Assembly (NCBI RefSeq): GCF_000006405.1
Contig: NW_003209596.1
Span: 253,755-317,754, forward strand
Reading direction: 5' to 3'
DNA from: Perkinsus marinus ATCC 50983
Taxonomy: Eukaryota > Perkinsozoa > Perkinsida > Perkinsidae
DNA length: 64,000 bases
The notes beneath the pieces were generated by a model that saw only the letters and a list, made by a program, of their open reading frames with translations, made no database searches and was not told the DNA's origin. Below, piece by piece: positions 1-10,731 of this stretch. Position numbers and translations under genes: made by a program. Positions within the stretch are counted from its first letter, which is position 1. Every line of letters begins with the position of its first letter.

Positions 1-189
1 TCGGGCGCGGCAGGGCCTATTGCCCTCTCGACGACATAGCCCTGCTCAGACTGATAGCTCGACGCAGTCCGCCAGTAGTCTTGATGAAACTGTCTACCAT
101 TCGCGCGAATATATCGCCTTAATCGCAGAAATACTAATATAAGGGTACACTCGGTATGGACATCTACTTGATCGAAGGCATGCGCCCAT

Positions 190-2941
190 GTGACCGTCGT
201 ACGAAATAAGGCGGCGCCTCTTCCTGAGATGAAGTCGTGGTTGGTCATTGGAGAGTTTAGGTATCTCCAGGAGGATCTGGACAGGAAGCTGGCACTTGAG
301 AAGAAACTGTTGACAGAAAGGGATGGATCCAAACAGAAGGAGGAGGAGCTGATGAAACTTGTGAGGAAAATGTAGGCCACTGTGAGAAGCAGGCTGAATG
401 TCATTTTGAGGGGAAGTATTGGAATATATGTTTCCTCACTGATTATGGGAGTTGATATGCGAATTACGGTAGAAATATACGAAAAACCAACAAGAAATTC
501 CAGAAATTTCCTCAAAATTTTCGTTTCGTCACCGACACATGTAGTCGGCTTTCTTAGACTGACCAGAATTTACTATTTCAGGCAGTGTTGGGATATATGT
601 TTGCTTTCCTCAGCTAAGTTCAGGAGTTTCCTCACTAATTATAGAAGTCTACATACAAATTCGGGTAGAAGTGTACAGAAACCAATGAGAGTTTCCTAAA
701 TTTTCCTCAGAATTTTCTCAAATGTCCCCTACACATGTAGTTGACCATGTGTGTATTTTCCCACACCGATTTCTTGTGATAGTATGCGAGTTGTCGCAGG
801 TACGGTACGGATCCCGCTGAGGCATATGTTGCGTTGTTGAACACGAATGAGGAGATGCAGAATGAGATGGATGCTGTCATTGAAGTGAGCTGCGGTGAGG
901 GGAAATATGCACATGGTCAACTACATGCGTATATGACTTTAGCGGAAATTCTGAGGAAATTTTCATTGGTTTCTGTACACTTCTACCCGAATTTGTATGT
1001 AAACTCCTATAATTAATGAGGAAACTCCTGAACTTAGCTGAGGAGAGCGTACATATATTCCAACACTGGTGAGCTGAGGAGAGTTAGAGATTAGAAATCA
1101 AACTTGTTATTTTTAGGAACGCGACGATCTCTGTCAAGAAGTCGAGAAGCTCCAGAAGCAGGTGGATGATTTTCAGGAGCAGTCCAGCCTGCCGACTCCT
1201 GGTGGAGATGAAGAGCTGCTGAATGCTGGTAGGAGTGCGTGGTGGGGTTTGGAGTTTCACCCGTTCAACGTGAAGTGGTGTAATACTCCATGTATCAACA
1301 AGAGTTATTAACAAGTGGTTCTCAACTTATGATCAATACAGTAGTCATAAAATATACGCTAGGCCAGCAAGGGAGACAAGTATCACAAGAATCTAAAATT
1401 ACAGGAGATCATTGTGTTCAACATTTCCTTACACCGTCTACGATGAAACTATTGTTTCCCGCGAAGTGAATTGTAAAATATATTTTCTAGTAGTCTTTTT
1501 CATACTGTAGGCTCTGAGGAGGAAAAACAGAAGCTTGAGGAGCTGTCGCGAAAAGTGGAGCGACTGGAGACGGAGAACGCCGAGTTGAGGCGAAAAGTTG
1601 AAGATTGGGAAGGAAGAAATGATGGAGGCTCTTCGGAGTCATCACGTGGTAGGCTGAAGAATTTTAGGTTCTTTTTGAAGGGAGCCGTCTTAGGAGTTAT
1701 CCAAGCCTTGGCTCAGGAGAATGTAGAGTTGAAACGGCAGTTGAGGAGTCGGTACGTGGAGTAGTCTTGATGGGAGGCGAGTGAGTGGGTCTATTAGGGA
1801 GGTGGAGTTGTCTGGACTGAGGGCTGATCTTAAGGAGCATCAGAAGGGTAGTGTTGGAGAGGACTCCACTGAGGTAGGGGCGGGAAAGGGACAGGGGATA
1901 GCAGTGTTGGGGTATATGCTCGCTCTTCCCACAGTGTTGGGAAATAAGTTCGCTTGCTTCACAGTATTGGAATATATGTTCGCTTTGCTCACATTATTGG
2001 TGTATATGTTCGCTTTCCTTACAATGTTTGAATGCAGTTTCCTCACTTATCATGGAAATTTACATATGAATTGGAGTAGAAGTATATGGAAACCAATAAG
2101 ACTTTCAGGAAATTTCCTCAGAATTTTCATATTTTCACCAACATACATATGTAGTTGACTATGTGCATACTTCCCACACTGCAAGGTTATTGTTGGCAGT
2201 CACTATAGTGTTGTTCAATTTAATACGTGGCTCGTACAGTGTGAACCAAACAGTTATGCATATCTAGATCTTCGAGATGGCTTCCTCCAATTAGGGAATA
2301 TAGACTACGGAACGCTTCTGCAACGTTGTCAATCGATTCGCATTGTTATCTTGTTGATGTTACTCAAAGTTGTCTTTCGAAGTTGAAAATATTACTTCGT
2401 ATAACACTGTATAGGCGAACAGCCATATCACGAGTGCTACGGTAGTCTATGCGTGTTTGGAGGTTTCCGATTTAGGCAACCGATAGACTTCGACAGGAAC
2501 TGAAGGAACTCCAACAACAACACGATGAGTTATGGACGCATCTGAACAAAGTTCTGCTGTTCTCAGCCGTAGTTGCTCATGTTACTGTTGTGTTACTGTT
2601 GTAGGCGTTGGAGGACAAGTGGGATACTGAGGAGGAACTGCGGGCGCTCAGGAATCAGGTGGGGGCCTATGAGCTTGTCACGATTGTCAATTCTGCTGAA
2701 GGTGTCTCAGAAGTTCACTACAGTCGCAGTTGACCCGCAAGAAGCTGGCCAGGACTCAGCAGATCCGCGGCAAGTTGAGGAGACTATTGCCGAGCCGCTG
2801 TCAGAGAGTATAGTGGGGAAAAATGATAAGAAGATTGTTGAGGCACCTTCGACCGCTACTTCTAGCCCGGTGACACAGGCTTGTCATGAGGGCACTCTCG
2901 CGGCGAGGGGCATGGGCAGTTCAGTATCGGGTGAGCTGTGA
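190..2941 (+). CDS. Coiled-coil protein, multi-exon, ends uncertain
   Basis: I do not recognise the family. Several open segments bounded by plausible GT-AG sites on the plus strand encode heptad-like, Glu/Lys/Leu-rich helix. They lie at about 256-358, 799-884, 1118-1228, 1511-1650, 1799-1872, 2484-2548 and 2605-2660, with a less helical tail reaching a stop at 2941. Examples are LEKKLLTERDGSKQKEEELM, EVEKLQKQVDDF, EEKQKLEELSRKVERLE and LRQELKELQQQHDELW. This pattern fits a long coiled-coil structural or scaffold protein. Four copies of a short transposon (family A) and one of family B fall in the inferred introns. The true start may lie left of the window, and the last exon's reading frame is ambiguous. 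The strand and coiled-coil character are fairly secure; exact exon borders are inference. Confidence 0.5.
414..561 (+). mobile_element. Family A MITE, degenerate copy
   Basis: This copy starts AAGTATTGGAATATATG and carries the internal TTTCCTCAC and CACATGTAGT blocks shared with the other family A copies. Its right end is decayed and no target duplication is visible. It lies in the first inferred intron of the coiled-coil gene. Confidence 0.6.
583..768 (+). mobile_element. Family A MITE
   Basis: The copy begins CAGTGTTGGGATATATG and ends in CCCACACCG, a slightly changed version of the family end CCCACACTG. The flanking 8-mers ATTTCAGG (575-582) and ATTTCTTG (769-776) match at 6 of 8 positions, consistent with an eroded 8-bp target duplication. 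Short length, terminal inverted repeats and an 8-bp duplication suggest a hAT-like non-autonomous element. Confidence 0.75.
893..1068 (-). mobile_element. Family A MITE with perfect 8-bp TSD on a splice site
   Basis: The element is in reverse orientation (CGGTGAGGGG... to ...TTCCAACACTG). It is flanked by a perfect 8-bp duplication, GTGAGCTG at 885-892 and 1069-1076. The left duplicate begins exactly where the upstream coiled-coil exon ends, so it is also the 5' splice site of the intron. Removing the element and one duplicate would leave a 49-bp intron (885-1117 minus 184), the usual size here. Confidence 0.9.
1902..2181 (+). mobile_element. Family A MITE with internal 30-bp tandem repeats
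   Basis: This is the longest copy. Its left end, CAGTGTTGGGGTATATGCTC, is repeated about five times at a 30-bp period (about 1902-2030) before the normal body resumes, and it ends CCCACACTG. No clear target duplication is seen. It lies in a coiled-coil gene intron, 55 bp before a family B element. Confidence 0.8.
2237..2409 (+). mobile_element. Family B MITE (TA target, mariner-like)
   Basis: The ends are inverted copies (CAGTGTGAACCAAAC on the left, ...ATAACACTG on the right), flanked by TA dinucleotides on both sides (2235-2236 and 2410-2411). A second, inverted copy at 49713-49917 shares most of the sequence. A TA duplication is typical of Tc1/mariner elements. No coding capacity is present. 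Confidence 0.8.
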
Positions 2942-3243
2942 TTTTCGTGGAATGCATTCCATTATGATCGAGAATTCAAGAGGCATAGGAGTTGTGTGTG
3001 ATTAGATACTGGCGCGCCCTTGGTAAAAGCGATACTTTAGTACTGCCTTGACCCGTTGTGAATATGTTATACTTTTTTCTATTGTTGTCCCATTGGGGCA
3101 CGCCTGTGTGATCGGGTGTGTGATAGTTCCTTACTACCAGTATATGGCCTGTTTTCCTATAGCCCATGCTGTGTATCGAGTTTAGTTATCGGAGGGTCAG
3201 CGGAGGGCTAGGGTCACAGATTTAGAAACAAGTCATTTCGACA

Positions 3244-3313
3244 TCACTTTTCAACATCTTATGTAATTTCAAATTACGTAAGATGAGTTCCTATATAACG
3301 ATGTTGGAAAGTG
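3244..3313. repeat. Nested inverted repeat
   Basis: The inner arms CATCTTATGTAATTT and AAATTACGTAAGATG differ at one base and are separated by one nucleotide. Outside them, CACTTTTCAACATC pairs with GATGTTGGAAAGTG (one mismatch) across an asymmetric spacer. This could be an RNA hairpin or the remains of a small palindromic element. Confidence 0.55.
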
Positions 3314-3479
3314 TGCTGCGAAGTTAACATACACCAAGTAGTTCGCAGGTGTCTATGAGGTCATCCGATCTTGTAGGGTGATGAATGCGTACAAACGTGT
3401 GAGTCGCAGCAGATGTATTCTCTGTTGGAAGAACGTCGATCAGTCGAGCCTCTTGAAATCATCGTCTTCTTCTAGAGAT

Positions 3480-3614
3480 GGGTGTTGGAATATATGTTCA
3501 CTCCGCTCAGCTGAGCTTAGGTAGAAGAGTACACAAGCCAATGAGAATCTTCCTCAGAATTTTCATTTTCTCACAAACACATGTGGTTGACCATGTGCAC
3601 ATTCTCCCACACTG
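3480..3614 (+). mobile_element. Family A MITE, shortened
   Basis: The copy starts GGGTGTTGGAATATATGTTC, a changed CAGTGTTGG start, and ends CCCACACTG. Part of the middle is missing compared with the long copies. No target duplication is visible. Confidence 0.7.
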
Positions 3615-3836
3615 GGCTCGGTAGATGTCTGAGAAAGCCATATGCAGTTCCAGATCGATTCACGACATAATCATAGTCGAACTTCCTTACGCTGCTGGAA
3701 GTGCTTTCTCGGGCGGCGAGAAATGAGCCCTGTTTCTGTACACTACACTATTCAGAATCTTGTTAACTTTCTGATGAGAGTTGTTGAGTGATATCGCAGC
3801 ATCATTATCGCGTGATTGTCGTTGTTGTTGTTGTTG

Positions 3837-5446
3837 ATGTCCGTTGTGTCGCTGTGTCGGCATGCAGCTGTCCCAGTAGGAGCAAAGGCAGCAGCGTGCT
3901 GGCCTGGCTTGTGTTGCCTTATCCCAGCACATCGTGAACAGTTCGAAGGAGCCTCCAGGAAGTGCCCGATGAAGGCCATGAGTGAAACTGCGTTCATGCA
4001 AGTATCAGAGAGAAGCAAATCCGACCAGTACTTCACCACCTGCCGAGATTGGGTCTCCCGCAATATTCTGCGCTTACCGGTTCCTGATATTGTGCGGCTG
4101 GTATTCGCATTTGCTCAGAACGATGATAAGGAGGGCGCTCGGGAATTGGCTCGGCGTGTTCTAATCCGGCAGGAAGACTTGCTGGACCAAGCCAACGGGC
4201 GCGATATTGCGAGGCTTCTCAGCACACTGGCCAACTTGGGCGTGCGTGAACACGAGACTGGCATGCAGGACATATTCGAGAATGCATTCCCTGCCTTAGT
4301 GAATAGAACTGGGCAAATGCGGTCGTATCAAATCATTGCTCTCTGTGGCGCCTATAAGAGGGTCGGCATCTTTAGTAACGACTTGGCGGCGAGTCTGGCG
4401 CGACGGGTTATGCTGCTTGGTGGTGACGACAACCAATTTGATGCGATTCGGGCTCTTCTCGGTATCATGGGAAACCTCAGTGTTTGCATTGATCGGGAAA
4501 TCCTTGGTACCTTGGTGGAGGCCGCTGCTATTCATGAACTACAGGGGGAAGTCTGCGCATTCCGCTTAGCGGTTTTGCTGCAAATTTGCACTAAACTCGA
4601 CCTAGAGGAACACCCTCGATTTCACGAGATGATGAGTGCCGTAGCAGCAGAGATGAATAAATGGCCATCTCGGCCGTCGAAGCCTCTGGTGGACACTCTC
4701 AACCATCTCATGTTATCATTGGTGTGTCGGCATCGCCCTAGCGAGCGTCGACTCGCCCTCGCTGAGCTCAAGGAGGCCCTGCTTCGTAGTGTCCTCGAGT
4801 ACTTGGCTCATTCTGGCGTTAGCCCGTCGGCGTTGGACACGTATTGCCAGATCAATCTCTGTGTTATCGAGCTGCATATCAGACTAGAGCGGCCATTCTT
4901 ATGGTGTGAGTTGAGCGATAAATCGCGAGACTTCTTGGCTGTAGTCTCCCAGGTAAATGTAGACGAACTGTTTGCGGCTATAACGATGTTGTTTTGATCA
5001 GCTTCGGGTCAACAATCAGTATGATGCGCTCCCGGCAATGTCCTCGCAGCAGCACTTAGTGGTCTCTCGGGAGCTTACGGATCTGGGAGTGTCGCACACT
5101 TTGGAGGTATGCCGGTCTTCTCGATGGTCTTTGATTAGTCCTTAGGTAGCGCTACAGCAGCCCTATGTGATCGATATCGCCATCTCGGGCTCGAGGAAGT
5201 TGCTTGAGATTGATGGGCCACGGCATTTCATCAACGGGTATCGGTGAAGACACGTTTGAAGGAATGAAGACATACTTTAGGTCTGAGCGCCCGACGGTCA
5301 CGACTGAGCTGAAGCATCGGCTGTTAACTCATCTCGGGTACGATGTACGGCATATTAGATGGGACAGTTGGCCTACTCATAAGCATGCACAACATGCTTA
5401 CCTTAGAGAAGTTCTTTATGGACGCCCTAGTATAGCTAATTCATGA
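3837..5446 (+). CDS. RAP-domain protein I (likely mitochondrial RNA factor)
   Basis: Four exons (3837-4952, 5002-5106, 5146-5237, 5281-5446) give 492 residues with introns of 49, 39 and 43 bp. The N-terminus (MSVVSLCRHAAVPVGAKAAA) is Arg/Ala-rich and could be a mitochondrial presequence. The middle is alpha-helical with repeated leucine-rich helices such as LPVPDIVRLVFAFAQ and ANGRDIARLLSTLANLG, like the heptatricopeptide repeats that accompany RAP domains. The C-terminus has the RAP signature: YVIDIAISGSRKLLEIDGPR, then LLTHLGYDVRHIRWDSW. RAP proteins in alveolates are linked to organellar RNA processing and ribosome biogenesis; which RNA this one binds cannot be told. The first ATG in the frame (3837) was chosen. 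Splice phases are consistent at all junctions. Confidence 0.85.
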
Positions 5447-6073
5447 CATATCTTTCTGACTGCTGTTTCCGTCACTTCCTTGCTTTGAGATTGCGAGTCA
5501 ACTGTGGGTAATGGATAGCAAGGGAAATTGTTCAGGAGAACCTTGTGAATAGCAGAACGTGTCTGGGGAGTAATGGAGCCCTAAGTGAACTTGGTCAGTG
5601 ATTCTGTGCTGCGACCTGTCATTTTTCGTATCGTATAATCACAACCGTCATGCCAGAACGGCCTAAGGGAATGAGTCTGGACGGAGAATAAGAAGGGGAC
5701 GCTTGGTGAGCCTGTGATGGCTGGTCACATCTTGTACAACTTTCTTAGTTCTAACACACTGAACTACGCAGGAATGCCGAAACGTACCACAATCAGTGAA
5801 AGGGTTGATGTCCGAAGACTAACATGTCCCAGGGAAAAACGTTTTGAGATAATCCTTCAATGGTGGCCATGTTGGCCCATGAATGTGGCTCCTCCCTAGA
5901 GTTCCTCCCAGTAGGTTTAAATTGGTCAGCAAGGTCGAAATTTTTTTACACTTGCGGCTCACTAACAGGAACTCTGTGAAAGTTTGCTATTGGATGTGTG
6001 ACATCAACGCTCGCATAATATCCTTTTCCGCGAGATTCTTTACTAGTCGCGTTCCTCTGTGAAAAGGCGTTGT
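5447..6073. other. Intergenic, nothing recognised
   Basis: Only short unsupported open frames occur here. It separates the 3' end of RAP protein I from the repeats downstream of BiP. Confidence 0.5.
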
Positions 6074-6400
6074 CTCAGATAGTGTGTAAAAAATCGGCAT
6101 TAGGGTAACCTTAACCGAAACGAGGAATTCCAAATTAGACACGTATCATCATAGACAACCAATTGTTTTCTCTCCTCTGACTTTCACCCAAATATCGGGA
6201 TCATTAATGCATCTCAGACAGTGTGTTAAGATCGGCATCGACCAAGGCCTGGCCGAAACGAGGAATTCCAATTTAGACACGTTTCATCATCGATGCTTCT
6301 ACCAGTATATCTCGTCAGAATGGTGTGTACTCAATCAGCATCGAGCGAGATGCTCTGACTGAAACGAGGAATTCCAATTTAGACACTTTTCATCATTCGA
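6074..6400. repeat. Three diverged copies of a repeat of about 105-140 bp
   Basis: Three copies share a block reading GAAACGAGGAATTCCAATTT followed by AGACACGTTTCATCAT (near 6117, 6256 and 6362). Each is preceded by a variant of CAGANAGTGTGT...ATCGGCAT. The block contains the palindrome GGAATTCC and inverted GAAACG/CGTTTC ends. The array sits just beyond the 3' end of BiP; a role in its 3' processing is possible but not shown. Confidence 0.65.
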
Positions 6401-6520
6401 GACTGGCTATTCAATCAGTTAGGACGTGTGCACTCAACGCGAGGCGCGCTGCGATATTAAGCACGAAAAGGAACCAGTAGAAAAACAGTGTTTGGATGAA
6501 GAAACACAGATAAACACACT

Positions 6521-8491
6521 CTACAACTCATCAGGAGAATCGTAGTAATCGTCATCGTCCTCATCCTCCTCGTCGGCAGCACCAGCGTTGTAGTATTTGG
6601 AAACAATAGGAGCGCAAACACCTTCAACCTCCTTCTGCTGATCCTTGATCTCATCAGGCTCAGCCGTCTCACCGTTAGCCTGGAGCCACTCCTCACCATC
6701 ACTAACAGCATCGAGAACCTCGTTCTTCTCGTCCTCGTCCATCTTATCACCGAGACCCTTGAAGGAGCCACTGCCCTCGACGGCAGAGCGCATTGCTCGT
6801 AGGTAGCCATCGAAAGCGTTTCTGGCATCCAAACGCTCCTTCACCTTCTTATCCTCTTCAGCGTACTTCTCGGCATCCTTGATCATAGACTCAATCTCAT
6901 CCTCGCTGAGACGACCCTTATCGTTAGTAATGGTAATCTTCTCAGACTTTCCAGTACCCTTATCCTCAGCCTTGACGTTGAGAATACCATTAGCATCAAT
7001 CTCGAAAGTGACTTCGATCTGAGGCTGCCCACGGGGAGCCGGAGGAATGCCCGAAAGCTCGAACTTGCCAAGCTGATGGTTATCCTTGGTAAGAGGACGC
7101 TCACCCTCGAAGACTTGGATGCTGACAGCAGGCTGGTTATCTTGGTAGGTGGAGAAGGTCTGGGACTTCTTCGTCGGGATAACGGTGTTGCGACCGATGA
7201 TCTTGGTCATGACACCGCCAACAGTCTCGATACCAAGGGTAAGAGGAGTCACGTCTAATAGCAGAAGATCCTGACCAGCCTCGCCCTTCAAGATGCCACC
7301 CTGGACAGAAGCACCATAAGCAACAGCCTCATCGGGGTTGATGCCACGGTTGGGCTCCTTGCCATTGAAGTAGTCCTTAATAAGGGATTGAATCTTGGGG
7401 ATACGAGTAGAGCCACCGACGAGAACAACCTCGTCGATATCACTCTTGCTCATGCCGGCATCGGAAAGGACAGACTTTACGGGACCTAGAGTGTTCTTGA
7501 ACAAATCAGCATTGAGCTCCTCGAAACGAGCACGAGATAGAGTCTCAGAGAAATCAATGCCATCCATGATGTTCTCGATCTCAATGCGGACCTGGTGAGT
7601 CGAGGAGAGAGCGCGCTTGCCCTTCTCGACCTCACGACGAAGCTTTGCCAAGGCACGCTTGTCAGTGCGAAGATCCTTGTGATTCTTCTTTTGGAAAATC
7701 TTGATAAAATGATCCATAACACGCTGATCGAAATCCTCACCACCAAGATGAGTATCACCAGCAGTAGCAACCACCTCGAACACGCCATTATCAATAGTCA
7801 GCAGTGACACATCGAAAGTACCACCACCAAGGTCATACACGAGAATGTTCTCCTCGTTCTTCTTATCAAGACCGTAAGCGATAGCTGCAGCCGTGGGCTC
7901 GTTGATGATACGGAGGACGTTCAACCCAGCGATGGTACCAGCATCCTTAGTAGCTTGCCTTTGGGCATCATTGAAGTAAGCTGGTACGGTGATAACAGCG
8001 TTCTTAACCTGGCTACCCAGGTAGTTCTCGGCAGTCTCCTTCATCTTACCCAATACCATAGCAGAGATCTCCTCAGGGTTGAAGTGCTTCTCCTCACCCT
8101 TGGTCTCGACCTCAATAATAGGCTTATCATTCTTGTTGACAATCTTGTACGGTAGCAACTTCTTATCCTTCTGAACGGTCTTGTCGTTGAAACGACGACC
8201 GATGAGCCTCTTAACATCGAACACAGTGTTGTGAGGGTTCACGGCAGCTTCGTTTTTAGCGGCTTCGCCCACAAAGCGATCGTCATCCGAGAAGGAGACG
8301 TAGGAAGGGGTAATGCGGTTACCTTGGTCGTTGGGGATAATCTCGACACGGCCGTTTTTGTAGACTCCCACACAGGAGTAGGTAGTACCCAAATCAATAC
8401 CAATAACGGGGCCGTCAATGTTTTCATTGCTGTCCTTAGCCCCTAGGACAGAGGTTGCCACCAAGGCAAGTGTAGGTAAAAGGAACTTCAT
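6521..8491 (-). CDS. ER luminal Hsp70 chaperone (BiP/GRP78)
   Basis: This intronless frame encodes 656 residues. It opens with a signal peptide ([18 protein letters not shown]), chosen over an upstream ATG at 8572 because that makes the hydrophobic stretch N-terminal. Hsp70 signatures follow: [18 protein letters not shown] (phosphate loop), [14 protein letters not shown], and [14 protein letters not shown]. The nucleotide-binding domain spans about residues 30-410 and the substrate-binding domain plus lid the rest. The acidic tail ends DYYDSPDEL, so the last four residues are PDEL rather than the usual KDEL/HDEL. Length and order match BiP. It folds secreted proteins and serves ER quality control. 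No introns in an intron-rich window may reflect its stress-induced nature. Confidence 0.97.
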   Translation of the reverse strand: MKFLLPTLALVATSVLGAKDSNENIDGPVIGIDLGTTYSCVGVYKNGRVEIIPNDQGNRITPSYVSFSDDDRFVGEAAKNEAAVNPHNTVFDVKRLIGRRFNDKTVQKDKKLLPYKIVNKNDKPIIEVETKGEEKHFNPEEISAMVLGKMKETAENYLGSQVKNAVITVPAYFNDAQRQATKDAGTIAGLNVLRIINEPTAAAIAYGLDKKNEENILVYDLGGGTFDVSLLTIDNGVFEVVATAGDTHLGGEDFDQRVMDHFIKIFQKKNHKDLRTDKRALAKLRREVEKGKRALSSTHQVRIEIENIMDGIDFSETLSRARFEELNADLFKNTLGPVKSVLSDAGMSKSDIDEVVLVGGSTRIPKIQSLIKDYFNGKEPNRGINPDEAVAYGASVQGGILKGEAGQDLLLLDVTPLTLGIETVGGVMTKIIGRNTVIPTKKSQTFSTYQDNQPAVSIQVFEGERPLTKDNHQLGKFELSGIPPAPRGQPQIEVTFEIDANGILNVKAEDKGTGKSEKITITNDKGRLSEDEIESMIKDAEKYAEEDKKVKERLDARNAFDGYLRAMRSAVEGSGSFKGLGDKMDEDEKNEVLDAVSDGEEWLQANGETAEPDEIKDQQKEVEGVCAPIVSKYYNAGAADEEDEDDDDYYDSPDEL

Positions 8492-9001
8492 TGCAAAGTA
8501 TAGAATAGCTAACGTAGGTTGGTCAGCGGCGTTGGCAACTGCGCGCGCCCTGATAATCGATTTACTTTTCAAGCCTCCATGCTGTGTTTGTTCGTAAGCG
8601 TTCGTTCATTGTGGGAACAGTGCCGAGGCCTAGTTAATCCGAAGGTATCTTTCCATCATCACTTCACTTTTGGAAAAATCGAATTTCGGGGAGGGTCTAC
8701 ACGTTGGGAACTCTTTGTCATTATTCTCAAATAAATATTCTCTACTCTGCCGCCCTTTCAGTGATACCACTCGCACATCAACTTTCGAGCGCAGAAGGAT
8801 GATGGCACTGTGTGAGCCAATCTGAAGGTCACTTCCATGCAGCTCATGCCACTTCTCTGGTCTTGTTCCTCTCACCTGTCCGGCTCGTGTTTGTTAGTAT
8901 CACGGTTGGAGTCGCTACGCGAGTTTCCACTGTTTTAGTTGTTTCATATAGTGTGTCTTGAGACACGCACAACTGCCGCTTGAATCCACTTTCAACTCGG
9001 A
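8492..9001. promoter_or_regulatory. Intergenic region between divergent BiP and AT-hook genes
   Basis: This 510-bp interval must hold the promoters of BiP (leftward) and the AT-hook gene (rightward). I could not identify a confident heat-shock or unfolded-protein-response element or TATA box by eye. Confidence 0.4.
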
Positions 9002-10475
9002 ATGACGTCTTCGGGTAGGCGTCGGTCACGGTTCACAGCAGCAGCGCTATATAACTGTGAATTGGGAAAATGTTGGTATTGGCTTTCAGAGGACCGTATA
9101 ATGATGTATTACATTAATTTGATCGCCGAGACTGAGAAGCGAGAGAAGGAACAACAGCAACGCTCTAAGGATGGTCATAGGGCTGACAGGCCTCCTCAAG
9201 ACCGTCGTAGGCCTCGCCCTGATACTGCTCCTGGGGCCGATGACCGGTAGGTGGACTTGGATGTGGTTTTGCTCATCATTTACCGTGCAGGTTGGGCAGC
9301 TCGAGAAAGGGTCGGAATAAGCACGGTAAGGAGAAGAAAAAGAAGAAGACTTCGTTCTCATCGGACAAGAAGTCGGAGAAAGCTAAGCGGAAGCGTCCCC
9401 GGCAGCCCGAGGCGTCTTCAGCTCCATCGAGTTCATCGGGGCTTAGCTGTGGTGGAAATGGTCTCATTGATGACGAAGAGTTGCTCATTGAGAGAAGGTA
9501 GTGCAAGTCTGGATACGAACTTTCCATGTGGCAAGGCAGGTCAACTCGGAATAAATTCGCAATCGACGATTCACTCAGTTTAGAGGAAGAACTACATCCG
9601 AAGATCCTCACCGTTTCCTCTGGAAAGCTCCGAGATGACCATCTGACATCGTAGTATCGGCTTTCACTTTATATCACTCCTCGAGCGTATTAAGAATGTG
9701 ATCATGTTAATGATAATTCGTCAGGAAGCGGACCAAGCCGGAGAAATCCAAGTCGGGTAGACCTCGGGGACGATCTCGGAAGGTACCCTCCCCTTGTTTG
9801 TTTTTATCTTCATCATGCTGCAGTCTCCCACTGAGAGTAGCACGGACGGTGACCCTGGTGAACGGAGACGTCGACGTTTCCGAGATGAATTCACTTCGAG
9901 TACCGATGCTGATGACGATGTGAGCAGCTCAATGCCGTTTTCGATACCCATGTTGATGTTGTTGATTTTTCTGCTTTCAGATCGACTCCAATCTGAACGG
10001 GGCTTTGCCGGACTGGGCCCTCGAGGGCGCAGTGCGTCGAAGTTCGCGGATACGAGAAGCCCGAGAGGGTTCTGTAGTATCTGACAAGAGCGCAGGGGTC
10101 GAGACCTCGACAAGGAGGAAGCGTGGTCGGCCTAAGAAAAACTCTGCCAAGACTCCTTCTAAGAAGGCTCAAGGTCGAAGGGGCGCAAATTCGGGCGGTA
10201 GTAAACCGAGGAGTAGTTCCAAGACAAGTACTGATAGACGGTGGTCATCAGAAGTTCACAATCGTAGTAGTTGGCCTCCGAGAAGTGGCGAACTCGAAAT
10301 TAAGGTTAGCACGGTGGCCCCTCTGAACAGCGATATAGGGTTCCTAAGGATGGAGATGGATCCCGAGTCAGGGTGGTCTCGATCGGGTCTCTGGCGTCGG
10401 AGAATTGGTCTCGAAAGAGTCCCTATGTTTCCGCCGTTACCTTTGCAGTCTCATTGTAGAGATAGTTTCATTTGA
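9002..10475 (+). CDS. Basic protein with two AT-hook motifs
   Basis: Six exons fit with consistent phase: 9002-9014, 9090-9246, 9291-9497, 9725-9782, 9824-9919 and 9981-10475, giving 341 residues. The product is very rich in Lys, Arg and Ser. It contains two AT-hook-like cores, KSGRPRGRSRK (about residues 128-138) and RRKRGRPKKN (about 215-225), each centred on GRP. Such motifs bind the minor groove of AT-rich DNA, so a chromatin or transcription role is likely. A segment AVRRSSRIREAREG precedes the second hook. There is no recognisable enzymatic domain. The first 13-nt exon is inferred: reading straight through also gives an open frame but a less natural protein. Low-complexity composition makes homology assignment unsafe. 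Confidence 0.65.
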
Positions 10476-10731
10476 AAGTACACATTCTTACCTTTGCTAT
10501 CCATCGGAGTGGCAAACGACCCTGCTTTTTTCTTTGTAGAAATTTCACGGTTGTTGTTGTTGTTGAGTACCTGGTACATTAGTAATGCATTTTGGTACTA
10601 TACGTCATCACTAATGTCATCATCTTCTTTGGACTATTACCATAATTCTTCATCATCTCCGTCATCATTATTGCAGTTGACCTCGGCCGTCTCGCGTTAT
10701 AGTGGGTGGAGTCTCATCGTAGACTGTATAA
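10476..10731. other. Intergenic with short TTG and TCATC runs
   Basis: A 256-bp spacer with simple-sequence runs (TTGTTGTTGTTG, repeated TCATCATC). It presumably carries the AlkB promoter; no defined motif was recognised. Confidence 0.4.

Larger units (their letters stand above)
2942..3836. other. Intergenic region with one MITE and a nested hairpin
   Basis: No convincing coding sequence was found between the coiled-coil gene and RAP protein I. The interval holds an inverted-repeat structure (3244-3313) and a family A MITE (3480-3614). Confidence 0.5.

Noticed and set aside
9721-10113. 130-codon minus-strand frame over the AT-hook gene
   Set aside because: It is a shadow of the plus-strand exons, which have consistent splice phases and AT-hook motifs.
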